Under the pieces are notes generated by a model. The model did no database searches, was not told the origin of the DNA, and was given only the letters and a program-made list of their open reading frames with translations. A program made the position numbers and the translations under genes. Below are positions 11,839 through 32,005 of a stretch of DNA of 64,000 bases, one piece after another; position 1 is the first letter of the stretch, and each line of letters opens with the position of its first letter. The stretch comes from Ptychodera flava (lineage: Eukaryota > Hemichordata > Enteropneusta > Ptychoderidae), in assembly GCF_041260155.1 (NCBI RefSeq), contig NC_091931.1, positions 12,445,361 through 12,509,360 of the forward strand, given 5' to 3'.

Positions 11839-13370
11839 ATTTACACCTCTCAAAAATCATCGGTCGATCAACAAACCTGGAACTCGACAGTCATTATGTG
11901 TTGCGACCACATGTTGAAGTTTGCTACGTCTCCAGTGAAGGAACGTCGCCTTGTGAAGCCACCACCGAGTACTTCCTGACTCTGTCCGATAAGACCAATC
12001 CCTCCTCCCTCGATTTCTTCACCCGTTCCAAGTCCCATACCTGCAGCCGCAAATTGATCATCCTTTAGAAGCGACCAACGCCCATCGGAAGATCTCCATC
12101 TCACGCATAAAAAGTGCCATATTCCGTCGTAGATGCCGGCATAGGCGCTTCTGACTGCTTGCGACTTGAAAACGAAAATCAGATCTCCATTTTCAGTGCG
12201 AAGACCAATCTCTTGAATCGAGGTGACGGTCGCATAGCTGAAGAGCGTCCCATTTTCCGCCGTGTCTGAACTTTTCATCCAAACACAGAGGCTGAAAGCG
12301 GACATGGTTGGTACGGTTTGGGAGATGGCCACATAGCTCCAGTCACATGTGCTATCCAGCATAACCTTTTTCGATGTCAGTGTACCAGTTCCTACACAGT
12401 CAGCACCATCTAATTGTAAGATTACAAGAAAAACATGCTAGTTATATGTGTCTGACAGGATATGACGATCGTGTTAACAATTAAACAATATTTTACAGGC
12501 TCAGATATGCAGATTTCACTTGGAGCCGTAGTAGGGTCAGAAACGAGAACTTTCGAAAATGAATACAATAGCCCGAATATAAACTTCTACATGCTGACAC
12601 AGACCAGATTATACACTTGTATCGGGGTGCAACTTTATTGTGAACCATTGCAAATTACAGCACGCGCCGTAATCCCGGAGTCAATATATCAATTTCGTTT
12701 TGCAGGGGTACGGTAGGTCAACTTAGGGGAATAATAATGTTATTGCTTCTAAAGCAGACGCACAGAACACAAACTGCATTTCATTGATCACGGTACATCG
12801 GCGTCGCGACTTATGGGGCAAGACTCGATCAGCTGTTAGCTGTTTTTTTCTGGCTCTGAAATCGTCATTTTCTGTAGTATTTTTCATATGTGAAATTGAC
12901 GCTACAAAACTTACAAATGACAATAAAGAATGAATGAATAATACAACGTTTAAATCCAGAAATCTGAATCTTTTCTTATAATTTGGTACTTGAGATTATC
13001 TGATAATCATCAGGACAATTGAAACCTGCTCACACTGTATGACCTTACCAACAAAAGAACTCCTTGCACTTTACCATGGTATCACTGTCTGAACTTTAGT
13101 TTTTGTTTTGGTAGTTGACTGCCAAACTGAAGCAAACATTTCTGAATATGTCTCTCTGCGCCTTTTTTTTAAATAATCACACGTTTGCTTGTTTAAAGTG
13201 CCAAAGAAAACTTTCATCTAACACGCCGCATATTCAAATCTCTAAAAAGCAACCTCCATCTCACAGAAAACATGTAATGTCTACTCATGCCTACCTGACA
13301 GCGGTGCAAGAATGGTAATTAAAGGTATGGCAACGGTGATCAACACCGATGAATACACCCATGGTAACAT
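5640..13370 (-). CDS. Gene A: secreted pentraxin-PAN-EGF-CCP-FReD protein, 638 aa
   Basis: Seven exons (13295-13370, 11877-12409, 11177-11288, 9459-9724, 8189-8288, 6413-6577, 5640-6304) join in consistent phases to 1917 bp including the stop. Domains: signal peptide 1-25, pentraxin 26-240, PAN/apple 241-329, six-cysteine EGF-like 330-362, CCP/sushi 363-417, fibrinogen-related domain 418-638. Pentraxins, PAN, CCP and FReD domains are known binding modules of secreted immune and clotting proteins; their combination in one chain is what I see here, and a role as a soluble pattern-recognition protein is inference. It lies between gene D (downstream) and gene B (upstream) in the same orientation. 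An AATAAA on the minus strand about 210 bp beyond the stop (5427-5432) could serve for polyadenylation. No frame breaks are seen. Confidence 0.88.
6413..6577 (-). CDS. Gene A exon 6, CCP/sushi module
   Basis: 165 bp, phase 1 in and out. Four cysteines with NCTNPGTPLNGQQSGGYQ, VTFDCDVGYTLDGA, AVCTNGLW and APQCR: a complete complement-control-protein module. Confidence 0.9.
6578..8188. other. Gene A intron 5
   Basis: A/T-rich. Holds the (GTAT)n tract 7816-7928; otherwise nothing recognised. Confidence 0.6.
7816..7928. repeat. (GTAT)n microsatellite
   Basis: About 28 perfect units in gene A intron 5. Confidence 0.95.
8189..8288 (-). CDS. Gene A exon 5, EGF-like module
   Basis: 100 bp, phase 0 in, phase 1 out, GTATGT donor. 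About 33 residues with six cysteines (SCVNQPCNPGEICQATC then YEC and PTC). Shorter than a typical EGF module of 35-40 residues. Confidence 0.75.
8289..9458. other. Gene A intron 4
   Basis: No repeat or coding pattern recognised. Confidence 0.55.
9459..9724 (-). CDS. Gene A exon 4, PAN/apple domain
   Basis: 266 bp, phase 1 in, phase 0 out. Cysteine pattern LSCRSSI, MDCARRCAKMSACRSIDY, AVCQLSRGSV is that of PAN/apple modules, including the central CxxxCxxxxxC(R/K)S-aromatic block. PAN modules bind proteins or sugars. Confidence 0.85.
9725..11176. other. Gene A intron 3
   Basis: No repeat or coding pattern recognised. Confidence 0.55.
11177..11288 (-). CDS. Gene A exon 3, pentraxin C-terminal strand
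   Basis: 112 bp, phase 0 in, phase 1 out, GTAAGT donor. Reads DISLDCNGEENCGDVISW and ends LLSSDTCG, corresponding to the last pentraxin strand. Confidence 0.82.
11289..11876. other. Gene A intron 2
   Basis: Contains the (CT)n tract near its 5' (high-coordinate) end; nothing else recognised. Confidence 0.6.
11746..11835. repeat. (CT)n microsatellite
   Basis: About 45 perfect CT units; on the transcribed strand this is (GA)n shortly after the exon 2 donor of gene A. Confidence 0.95.
11877..12409 (-). CDS. Gene A exon 2, pentraxin domain (main part)
   Basis: 533-bp exon, phase 1 in and 0 out, from a CAATTAG acceptor. Motifs: CDWSYVAISQTVPTMSAF, FSLCVW, GTLFSYATVTS, WHFLCVRW, GLIGQSQEVLGGGFTRRRSF and NFNMW. 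The (CT)n tract 11746-11835 begins 42 bases beyond the donor. Confidence 0.88.
12410..13294. other. Gene A intron 1
   Basis: No repeat or coding pattern recognised. Confidence 0.55.
13295..13370 (-). CDS. Gene A exon 1, signal peptide
   Basis: Twenty-five codons plus one base beginning MLPWVYSSVL, with hydrophobic core VLITVAIPLITILAPL, ending at a GTAGGC donor in phase 1. Identical in length and phase to exon 1 of B, C and D and shares the MLP start with gene B. Confidence 0.75.
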
Positions 13371-16284
13371 CTTCCAGCTGTGATAAGGTGTAGAGAACCA
13401 AACCAAATGCCAAATAACTTGGAACAGACTGAGTGCAGACACAAGATGTATTTAACAAACATACATACTTGCATTTACATAAGTAAATATACCCGTGTGC
13501 AAATGTGTTGCTATATTTATAATAACAAATCGCAAAACGACCTTTTTCGTCCTTTCCTGTGGCATGTTCGAGCGACATGAGTCATACGTAATTGTTAGAT
13601 TTTATTAAGTATCATTTCCCTTTTTTTGTGAAGTAATTTAAGTGTTTCATATACATTATTTACGTTCATAGATTTTCCATTGTAACTTGACTTGAGCAAT
13701 CGTTATTCAAAACAAAAACAACCGTGACGCTTTCCTGTGAATTGCTTCAGTATGGATTCACGAACAGTTGAAGTGTTTCTAGCAAAATCATGTTAACCGT
13801 AGACAACAACAACTAGAGAGGATTCAATCCGGTCTGCCGATTCTCTTTGTTCACAACTAAATCGATCCTAGAGCTCCCTGTATGAAAATCCTCGTTACAC
13901 TTTCCATGATGACATAGATTGTATCCCTATTTTTTATTCGATCGATACATCTCGTCAAACCTGTTTCAAGTTTCAATGCAATAATCGATGTCCTATTTCC
14001 ATCTTTTAGCCAATCACTAAGACGACTGTGAACATTAAACAGAAAGGAACAATGCTTGCTGGCTAGCATTGAGAACACTCGTCTTCATTTAACGTACAAA
14101 AAGGGATGGCAAGAAAACTCACCAGCAGCCTCAGACAAATCTACTAAACTCATTTCAACAAGCTAAAACAACGATTCTGAATACACAAAAACTCACATGC
14201 GATGCACATAAACAAAATTACTTCTCTGTCACTATTTTTGAACATGTAAGACGTGTGTATTCTTTATTCAGAAACCAATCAATAGAGTTCCATTTTAATG
14301 CTTGTGCTTTGTGTTATATAACCGGATATGAGCATGTTCACATCTTAGAATTTGTCATAGTCTTACAAGTGTCAGCGTGCCCTTACTGCCACGTGTTGTT
14401 ATTTAACTATGAGTGATGTACGCTTTGTATATCCTATCGCGCACTGATACACACTGTAAAATACAACAAAAGTCACATTGCGCATTCGACTTCATGGCCG
14501 TGTTGATGATGACTTCTTTTCGAGGCTTAAATCAAGTTTACTTGAAAATACAATACTCAAAGTCAGTAATGATGTATTATATTTCACGTCTGGATAATGT
14601 ACATTTCAACTAAGTACAAAAAACTCTGACAATCTTTTATGTATATTCGTTTGGCTTCCCGTAACTCATATTTCCCAGAAATTAGTTCACTATGGTATGC
14701 AATTTGTTCTGATCATTATTGCACGTTCTAGAACTCCTAAGAAAAGTCCTAATATGATAGTGTGGGCTACATGTAAAATTTACATGTTTTTACGTGTCCC
14801 ATAAGATCCTCCTCTACTATAGCATCTATATGTATTTACACATATGTCGTCTATTACATTTTAATCGTCAGAAACTATGGCTCGAAATTGACTGTCAAAG
14901 GGTAGGATTGTGAGCGATCCGATTCAGCTTCTTTTACCGTTTGATTTCCCGGGTAATGTTTGTCTCTGGTGTTTAACTCCATTGATTTGAACAAAATCTA
15001 TGATTTCACGTCCAAACATAATCCTGTAATAGACACCTCATTCGGCAACATCAGTCAATGATAGCTACAAATGCGAAAGATCCAGCTCGCTTATACATGT
15101 AATATTGATGAATTCTATCTTAATTTGGGAGATCGAATTCAAATTTCTTATAAATCTGATCTTTGGTGAATAGTTTCAATCGCTAGTTTGCGATAAGGGG
15201 CAGCAAAACATTGTGAATATTCTTTTTATGATTTTGCATACAAAAATAATTATTTGAAAGGAAATTTGGAAACAAATATTGGTCTGTTAATGGCGCATTA
15301 TTACCACTCAGCGTGCTCTGAATTAAGGAATATCGCAATGGGTTGCAATGATCACTCAAAGCTCGCTGACATTTAATGTTATATTTTATTGTTCGGACAA
15401 CGCTTATGCAGTAGGAGTGCATATAAATCATGAATTAGATAGCACAACATCCAAATCATTGTATACTTCTTCAAGGAAAGTTTCAAGACTGTATTTAAAT
15501 TACTCTATGGCGTTTTCAAACAATAAACATCTAAGTACATCTTCACATGATCTAACACTGACAAATTTTACAATCGACTAAAAGGCTGAAAATGATATTA
15601 ATACAATAAGTCCTTATGTATGAAGTTATGAAGTATAATAAGTAACAAGAAATTCTAGTCGACTGTTGATTGGTATGAAATGCAAGTTGCTTGACGAACA
15701 AAAGAAAATGTTGAAAAGGAGTAAGTCAGTAAGTAAACGTACGTAGTGTCACAACCGCCTCTTTAAAACGTCATGGGCATGGTCGGGTTTGCGTCTCTAA
15801 CATGTCATGATGACCTGGATGAACAATGTGACAACATGAGATTTCACAACTTTATTCACTGGGCTCCAGTACTATGCAGTGTGCCCTCTTTTGGTGACCC
15901 GCGAGAACTCTCAAGTACAGCTCATTTTTGACAAGTATGAATGTACGATTTCGAATGTTACCAATGGAGGGCGCATTGTCTCTTGAATTCAATTACTGAG
16001 AGTCAAGTGCGACAGCGTGGATGATAAAGAGCAAGTGTTTGGCAAAGCGGTGAATACGAGAAAACAAAGAAATCATGTAAGAAACAGTAAGAGAAAGCGA
16101 CTGTGCGCAACATTTGGGTCGCTGGTTGGCCACTAAGACAACAGACAGAGGCAACCATATATTAATGTTATATGAGAGATATATGGTATGAGACCAAAGA
16201 ATTTCAATGACACGTCTCAGTAAGCTTACTGGTTGTGTTCAAGTTCCTGAAATCAGCAGGGTGAGAAATATTTATAATGGTCTG
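13371..16284. other. Intergenic, upstream of gene A
   Basis: A/T-rich, no coding pattern, no repeat recognised; should include the promoter of gene A. Confidence 0.5.
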
Positions 16285-16776
16285 GAGTGGAAGAAGATAT
16301 TGATAAGGCCAAAGTAAGTAAATTCTTTGTTTTGCGTCCGCGCGCGCCTAGGTTTTTGGAGATTTTTTGGAAAAAAAACACAAACTTTCCTTTCAAAATT
16401 TCGCCGTTGGTGGCGCTATTTTGTCGCAAAACAAGTCGTGGCTTTTAACTTTGCGACGAAACACTCCTTTACGGCAGTCAGATTTCACTGATGGACCATG
16501 CGGTGACGTAAAACAGTACTCTCTACACATTTACCCCTGTCGATCCTCTCTGTCTCACGCCGGGGCCTCACGTTCTCGCTGTCTGTGTGGCTTTGATTGT
16601 TGTAGTTTTGTCGTCACGATAAAAAATGGATGAAAGCAGGGAAATAATCGAAGTTAAAAAAACAGGAAACCTTTGCACGGCAACTTGAAGGCATGGTCAT
16701 TGCGAATTGCGAGCAATCGGGACTTGAACAGAGAGAGATTTAGTCGGCCGACTGGACTTGGGTACCACGACTCAGA

Positions 16777-16899
16777 GAGTATGGCACACGGAAAAATCGG
16801 AAAGTGTTGAGGCCTATCCTAGTTAATTGTCTTTTAGGAGTATGGCACACGGAAAAATCGGAAAGTGTTGAGGCCTATCCTAGTTAATTGGTCTTTTAG
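16777..16899. repeat. Tandem duplication, 61-62 bp unit, two copies
   Basis: The segment starting GAGTATGGCACACGGAAAAA occurs at 16777 and again at 16838, differing by a single base insertion. Confidence 0.85.
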
Positions 16900-17019
16900 G
16901 TTTGCCAAAAATTTGGTTAATTCGTCCATTTTAACTTGAAACAAAAAATAAACCAGTGATCAGTCCTGTAAACGAAAGGCCTTTACGTACTTTTTTGTTC
17001 AGTTTGGGTATGGGAAAGT

Positions 17020-18045
17020 ATATTAGAATCCCTCTGTGAAAGTTCAAACTTGTAGTAGGCGGTCGTAGCTGCTCTTGAAGGAGGTCACACTTTCTGCATT
17101 AATGACATCGGCTGGTAATTTATTCCAGGTGTCCACAACTCTTGCTGAAAAAAGTACTTTCTTGTGTTAAGTCGAACGGTTAGTTTATGAAGTTTGGGAC
17201 AGTGTCCTCAAGTTCTCGAGTCGGCTGCTAACTCAAGTGAAAGGTTACAGTGGTCATGGCCTTTGATAACTAATTCTAGAGTTGAATCATGTCGCCGCGA
17301 ATTCTTCTTTGTTCAAGTGTTATTAAACCAAGTTGTTTAAGTCTATTTTGATAATTGTAGTGTTGGAGTTTAGGTATTATTTGCCGTGCTAAGATTTTTA
17401 TGTCCTTTTGTAGCCATGGTGACCAAGCTTGTACTGCATGTTCGAGCTGTGGTCTCACAGGTTGCTTGTCAAGACGAAGAATGACATTTTTTTATTTGAT
17501 CGACAATGATCGTTTGATGAGATCAACATTCTGTTTGCTTTTTTGCAAACTTATCACATTTGCTTGAAGGTTTAAGGTAGAATAAAGTAGATGGCCCAAG
17601 TCATTTTTCTCAGTTGTACGTCCCAGTGAAATATTGTCATTGAGTATTATTGAAGGGGTTGTTGTAGCCAATATGCGTCCGCCAGTGTTCACTCATTTTT
17701 TGTAGCTTGTCCAAATCAGCTTGTAGAATTTCAGGATCACTACAATTTCGCAAGGGATGATATGTCTTGGTATTGTCAGTAAATTTTTGAGTTCAGAACT
17801 AATTTCACCGCCAGTATGATTGATGTAGATTAGAAAGAGTATTGGTCCAAGAACTGAACCCTTTGGGACACCACTTGTGACGTATTCTCCATTCAGATGA
17901 TGCTCCATTTATGACTACTCGCTGTTTTGTATTTGTCAATCATGCTTTGACCCACTGTAGAATATTTCCATTTATGCCATGATACTTCATCTTTTCAATC
18001 AATCTGGGGTGTGGTACTTTGAAAGTGCAAGGAATATAGATGTGA
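17020..18045 (-). mobile_element. LINE fragment, reverse transcriptase C-terminal half, decayed
   Basis: Minus-strand frames spell non-LTR RT blocks in order: HGINGNILQWVKAWL, SGVPKGSVLGPILFLIYIN, RPQLEHAVQAWSPWLQKDIK, RLKQLGLITLEQRRIRGDMI, then LHKLTVRLNTRKYFF. The blocks lie in different frames with stops, and the FADD catalytic block is not readable. Looks like CR1/Jockey-type; the clade is uncertain. Truncated at both ends. Confidence 0.75.
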
Positions 18046-19572
18046 AGCTTCCACCTAAATTTGGGTCTGATGAGTCTGTGTGTGGAGACTGACAATTGCG
18101 AAATGATTTCTTTTATTTGATGGAAAGGAAAGGTGCTGGTTTATACGGATGGTCCGAGGAAGCTACAGGGAATACTTTTGTCAATTATATCACCAATTTC
18201 TTCTTCTCTCTGATGCCCCATCTTTCTAAAATTGAATGCAGAGACTACAAGTTACCATTTCTGTTTGGTGTTTTCTTTCAAAACAGACACCTTTCAGCAA
18301 AACTATGACATTCCATCAGAGCATAGACATTACAAGAAACTTGAAAGAAACGTACAAGAACTTGAGGACAAAAGACCGCTACTGTATACTGTTATAGTGT
18401 ACCATTCCTCAAACTGTCCAGATTTACGTAATTTGATGAGGCTGTCAAGGTGCTGTGCAATGGTATTGACATGTGGACACTTTGAATGCACAAGAAAGAA
18501 ATCTAAAACTAATAAGAGAAAAGCAAACGTCAAAGAATGACTCTTTATTTTGATCCATTTTTTATGAAAATGCATACAGTGATCATACAGTGTATCACAC
18601 TGTGACAGGAGTATTCATGTGGTTTGAGAAAAATTGTCCAATAAAGGCAAACAGATTTTGTGTTAAATTTTCTGTGTGTGTTTTTTAGCCGCTTACCCGC
18701 GTACCTTTTAGGATTTTGAGTGGACGCAAAACAAAGAATTTACTTACTTTGGCCTAATGCAGGTATCAATCTCTTCTTGATTCGATCTGTTTTATAACAC
18801 GTATTAATGTACCTCTTACTCAATCTATTTTAAAATTTGTCTATGCCATGGAAATATACTTTTGACTTTAAAATCACTGAAATAGCTTGTTTAATACGTG
18901 TTATATGACCGAAAATAAATGTCTTTTGTAGGAGTGTTCGCCGTGCTAAATACGTAATGTCAGACTTTGAAATCACTGAAATAGCTTGTTCAACATGTGA
19001 TAGAAAGCCAATTATGTTATTTTGCAGGACGGCTGGCAGCCATATTTGATTTATGCAAATTAGACATATTTCCCCAAGGTAGATTCGAGTAAACTTTTGA
19101 TATGTTGTCCTGGGTACATCTCAAAATGCATTCTGAAGAACAAGTTCTATTGCAATTGGTGGTGGGTCTAACCCTATTTGACTGGACTAATTCAGTCATA
19201 ACGCCCTTTGAATGAACCAACAGCTAACGAGAATCGCAGAGCATAAAGACGTAAAAAGAATCCCTCGCTACATATGATTTAATCAGATTGTCTCTTTCAC
19301 TGAATATTGTGAAAATTGTACTACGGGAAGTGACAAGCGAGTCTCTCCATACTTACGCTCTTACCGTTAATGCATCAAAATTTCTTCGAAAAACATCTCA
19401 TAATCGCCAACTATTTCTTACTAAATTTGATGTACATTTATTTCTTTTACCTCGGATTGACATGACGACATCCAGTGGAGTCCGTCGTACCGACCCACAG
19501 CATGGCAATTGTTGACGACGTTACAAGTTCGAGCATAATTGAAACTGACATGCCTAATGGTTCAATTTAGGT

Positions 19573-20930
19573 AGCCTTCAGAAATTAATGGCGGTGGGCC
19601 GGGGGAATTCCGTGCACACCTGTACCGTCACATGTCAAATGTGACCCTCCCCTATCCTCTTGTCTACAATGTGACCCTCCTCCCTGTCCGACATTCTAAA
19701 AGTTGAGCATACCGCAACCACTGCAGTATTCTCTCCAGGAATAACAGAAACAGATTAGCTAATTGATTTAACAATTGGTTTACTTATTATGTAAGTTAGG
19801 GACAAGATTTACAGGAATAGGGCTGGCGTTTTTTTTTTGAGGGGGTTCTCAATTTATCACGCAAGCATTTTTGAAGGAACATGATATTTTATACATTTGC
19901 GGGAGGGTCACCATTTGTACAACTATAAAAAGGCAAGATGTGGCTGATACAGTGCTTCACCCAAAAATATCAAATCATAATACATGCAGCCTATAAGACA
20001 AACTGTTCACAATTTTCCGCCACAAAACAAGCTATATCTGTACATTTATATAAGTTTGATAATAATTGTAAATGTACTTTGCTTGAAGTGGGAACTAAAA
20101 ACTAGCATTTGTGTACTAGAAATTGGATTTTTGGATTTCTTCGAAAATGTTGATTCACTATACATGGTAGTCTATGAGAAAACTATGAAGTATTCTTTCC
20201 AATACAAAACTAGGTAAATTTGTGTATTTATGTACGCCTGATTATTCATATTAATGTCCTTGATTCAACTAGGGTGGGTACAAGTCCATGTGTTTGCAAG
20301 AAATTTGATTTTGGAATTTCACTGAAATGTTGATTCCACTATACATGGCCGTCCATGAGGAAACTATGAATAATTTTTTTCAGTCCAAAAACTAGGTAAA
20401 TCTATGCATTAATTTTATGGATGTATAAATGTACTTGATAATACTATTGTGGTTACAAGTCAATGTGTGTGCAAGAAATTTGATTTTGGAATTTCACCAA
20501 AATATTGGTTCACTATGTTTGGTCGTCTATGAAGAAACTATGAATATTTTTTTCCAAAATAATAACAACATCTGTGCATTTATAGACGTTCGATATTTGA
20601 TATACACCTTACACCTGTCTCATATGTTTTGTTTCTTTCTTTCATCAGTTTTAATGTTTAATGTGTTTAATTTAGGATACAACTGCATCTTCTTCGCTTG
20701 TGAGACTTGTGAATAATGTGTATGTATTTAAAGAATCGGTGTTTTTCGTCGGTGATTTCCTATTCAAGAAATATCACATGGACAATCGAAGGTTTGGCCG
20801 TAAAATCAGCTTCTGTTAAAGGTGACCCCCCTAAAATGATAGATTATAAAAAGCGACCCTCCATCTTGGACAGTTTTCTAAAAAGTGACCCTCCCCCCTC
20901 CGGCCTACCACTCTGTAATTACTGAAGGCT
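19573..20930. mobile_element. Non-autonomous element with inverted ends and inner tandem repeats
   Basis: Ends AGCCTTCAGAAATTA (19573) and TAATTACTGAAGGCT (20930) are inverted copies with weaker pairing for about 40 bp. Subterminal GTGACCCTCC-rich sequence occurs on both sides (19628-19690, 20820-20895). The middle holds three copies of a ~185-bp repeat. No transposase seen. Confidence 0.6.
20040..20590. repeat. Tandem repeat, about 185 bp unit, three copies
   Basis: Strings like 'GAAATTTGATTTTGGAATTTC' shortened variants, 'TTCACTATACATGG' and 'GAAACTATGAATA' recur near 20130, 20310 and 20490. Confidence 0.75.
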
Positions 20931-21321
20931 CCCTTAAGTCTTTCATTAACAGGCTATCGATTGGACATTTTTGTATTTGTAAGAAAACTTGCCGATAAAT
21001 ACCTTGAAGCAAAAAGACACTATATTGTTGCACAAATAAGTTGTATGAAAAGCACTAACTCATGCACGCTTGCGCAAAGACGCTGTTTTAATATGATACC
21101 ATATATTCAACAGACAAGGAAAACAGAGAAGTAGAGAAATTAACACACTTTATAGACTTTATTGAATGTCACAATATTTACGTACAACGTAATATCGTCT
21201 CGGTGGCAAACATTACTGTCGATAATGAACTTGCACCAACTTTTCTAGTAAACAATCATAAAGATTTGCTATTAACCTGTTACATTTGGCCATAATCGTC
21301 TGGCAACCAGCCAATAGAAAA
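20931..21321. other. 3' flank of gene B
   Basis: Likely 3' untranslated region with the AATAAA at 21158-21163; nothing else recognised. Confidence 0.45.
21158..21163 (-). promoter_or_regulatory. Candidate polyadenylation signal of gene B
   Basis: AATAAA on the minus strand about 160 bp after the gene B stop, followed by a GT-rich stretch (GTGTGTTAATTTC), the usual layout of a poly(A) site. Confidence 0.5.
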
Positions 21322-29142
<7,821 letters not shown>

Positions 29143-32005
29143 TGTACAGGTTTTCAAGTACTCAGAAAGCTGCCGTGAACTGAACGAGGAACAAATGATT
29201 ATTCCATTAAAGTACACATTTTAATAACTACACAAGACGTTGGGAGCAAATGTTGATAGGTACAAAATGCACAAATACACGACAATGACCGCAAGTGGCT
29301 AGTACACAGTTGTCAATGGGCTTTTACGTCAGTACACCGTTCTGGTAGAAAAAATAGATGTCAGGTATTTGTTTGAATTCTCTGACAGTATCGTTATCAG
29401 TGTTTGTGGTGGCGGCATTTGAGTTTAACACATTGATTAATTTTCCTTCTAATACTTCGACAGACTAAATCGTTGTAGCACAACTGAAAGCTTTCCAATG
29501 GCTGTTTCCTAGTCGATTCATAAGTAATTGAAAATGTCTGCTGGCACAGAGGCAGACGATCGTTTCGAACTCATTGTATTCCATAGCACCTAGGGGAATG
29601 TTAAAGTTGATCAATTTTACGCAGTTGCCAATCAAACTTGGGAAAAGATGGGGCGTCGATTACATCTTTATTTACCTTCCCTCCCCCGCCCCGCCAGTCA
29701 CTTATAAATGTGCAAAGGGTTCGGCCATTTCTAGATATGAATGTGTGTATATGTGTGTACGAAGTGCATACCATTCTCTCCTTCAGGAATGATGTGATGT
29801 CCCGATAAAAATATGTCATTGAACTTCTTAGTTCACTGCAGAATCTTTTGAAATCCGTTTATTTGATTTGTCAAGAGCTAGTGAGCGAAATTTATCGATT
29901 ATTTTTTCAGCCAATCCATAAACGTTTAGTGAATGTTAATATATATGCAAAGTTGCATCTATCTTAATCGTAGGTGTCGGTATCAAATTAATATTCGTGG
30001 GCACGGAATGTCAAACTGACTTGTTTAAAAATATCGTTGAAAGTTTATCTGGTAGCCAATTTCATCCAGTGGCTTCCCTAACGCTCCTGTGCCAGTATTC
30101 AGGATCGACATAGTTAAAATGTGATTTGTCCTCCATCAGCAACACGTTGTTCCTAAAGCCTAAACTGTCAGTCGACCGACGACTGTAAGCAACATTTGAG
30201 GTGATGAGGGCACTGTAGTTCAAGACATATAAACGTCATCTTGAGCTGAGTACGGGAAGTGTTCCCGTCTCAGAATGGCCCAAATTAGTAGAAACATTGA
30301 ACCTCAACGTTGCAAAGGTGAAAGTACAGACCACAATTTGAAGTTTATGTCAATACACGTTTTCATCTCTATGATTCTCGGTGCCTTAAATACGATTTTA
30401 CCACCTAAGTGAGTCACGAAAGTCTCAGGCGGTTGACCCTATTTTCAATATGGCAGATTTCTACAGGTAAAGCATATGTACTTGAGATTACTGAACTGAT
30501 AGTTTTAGGTTCTTTAGGAGTTCCGTAGCAGAAATAACTAAAAATGAAAATATTAGCAAGTCTTGCTAGTTTCATGTACAAGCGCAACTTTCTGCCAAGA
30601 AAACTATTACGTTTGCGCTAAAGTGATAGATAATTATCTCAAACTTTGTCGACTTCTTACCTACAGTGCATTTCAATGCCCTGTAGTTTGATCCCATAGC
30701 ACAGAACAAAAGCTCTCTGCCAGTAGTGAGAATTATGGTCCATAAACTGTCTAACAAAATTTCACGTTTTCCTACTTTTTCTCGTAGATGTAAGGCTTTG
30801 CGATCTGTAATAACAACATACCGAGGACTCCGCTTACATTTTAGTTACAGCTACCATGCTTGAGAGAGCTTGCCATTTTCAGTATGTTTAAGGCTACATT
30901 TGACAATTTTGATAGAAATCATTCCCTAATTACCATAGAGTCGATAGATCTCGTAAAATTTAAATGTTGTGGCTACATTGACGTGAGGCATATCATGTGA
31001 GGCAGACTTTCTTGTTTACAAATAATGTATTTCATGCATGATATGCCTCACGTCAATGTAGCCACAACATTTAAATTTTACGAGATTCGTTGTGAACAAA
31101 CATGTTTTAACTTTCATCATTCGCCAAAGTAGCCTAGATACAATGTTTACATTGGTCATAGGGATCCCTGGCAACCTTTGAGCAGAGTTCCGACGACCAC
31201 CCTCCTTTAACGTAGAGCCCTCTTAACAGATGGAGTTCGAGTGCATACTTACTCTCCAGTACAAATTAAACGCATAAAAATGGCGATAGCTAAAATTAGG
31301 TAATCTGAATTCACAAATACTGGGTGGGGTGGGGGAATTGCTATTGTACTCTTAATTCGTCTTAAATTCCCCCTCAATACCCTAAAAAATGTCGAATCCT
31401 ACAAAGATAAAATTTTAATCTCTTTTCTCCAGTATTTTTCGCTCTTTCTATCAATTCCAACCTCTTGCTTCTCACCCTTATTAATAGAAACTGCATATAT
31501 GTTGTGTAAACTTACATTGCTGGCAGTTGTATTTCAGTCCAGCCGTAACTTGAAATGTCACTTTTACACTAACACTGTTGCATATTCATACTCAAGCTGT
31601 GCTCACATGCTTAACGCATTTCAACATTTATTTCAAAAAAAAAAAATTACGTACAAGAGAATGACGTTGATACGCAGAATAACAAACGTTGAGACATAAA
31701 ATATCAAATTTAACTTGATGCTGCTAGTTATCATTCACATTTTAGTTACTCTCTATGGGCAATGTTTTCGTGGCAAAATCTACTAATCAGACATTTGCAA
31801 AACTGATTTCCTAACCATTAACAGTCTTCCCCATCGCAAACTAAAATTGCTTCTCAAACATCCCTATGACTTCTACTCGTCTTTTCTTTTTCATCATAGA
31901 GTATTAATTATGTTTTAACTTATGCCACGTTATGTTGTATGATGTCAAGTTCATTCATGCCACGGACTTTTTGTGTGTGTTCACGCACAGCAAACACCCA
32001 GTAAT
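29143..32005. other. Intergenic, gene C to gene B
   Basis: Holds the perfect-arm hairpin 30948-31086; otherwise no repeat or gene recognised. The likely 3' untranslated region of gene C is at its right end. Confidence 0.55.
30948..31086. repeat. Inverted repeat, 50-bp perfect arms, 39-bp loop
   Basis: 30948-30997 (starts ATCTCGTAAAATTTAAATGT) is the exact reverse complement of 31037-31086. By eye no mismatch in 50 positions. Confidence 0.92.

Larger units (their letters stand above)
16285..18782. mobile_element. Transposon-like element with inverted ends, carrying a LINE fragment
   Basis: The 33-bp end at 16307-16339 (core AAAGTAAGTAAATTCTTTG) is repeated in inverse orientation, exactly, at 18722-18754; imperfect pairing continues outward to about 16285 and 18782. 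The inside has a GCGCGCGCC stretch, a 61-bp tandem duplication and minus-strand LINE reverse-transcriptase remnants. A plus-strand open stretch 18096-18540 gives no family I know. No transposase recognised, so a non-autonomous or decayed DNA transposon. Confidence 0.65.

Noticed and set aside
18096-18575. 70-102 codon frames as a transposase of the 16.3-18.8 kb element
   Set aside because: Short, in competing frames and strands, with no motif I can name.
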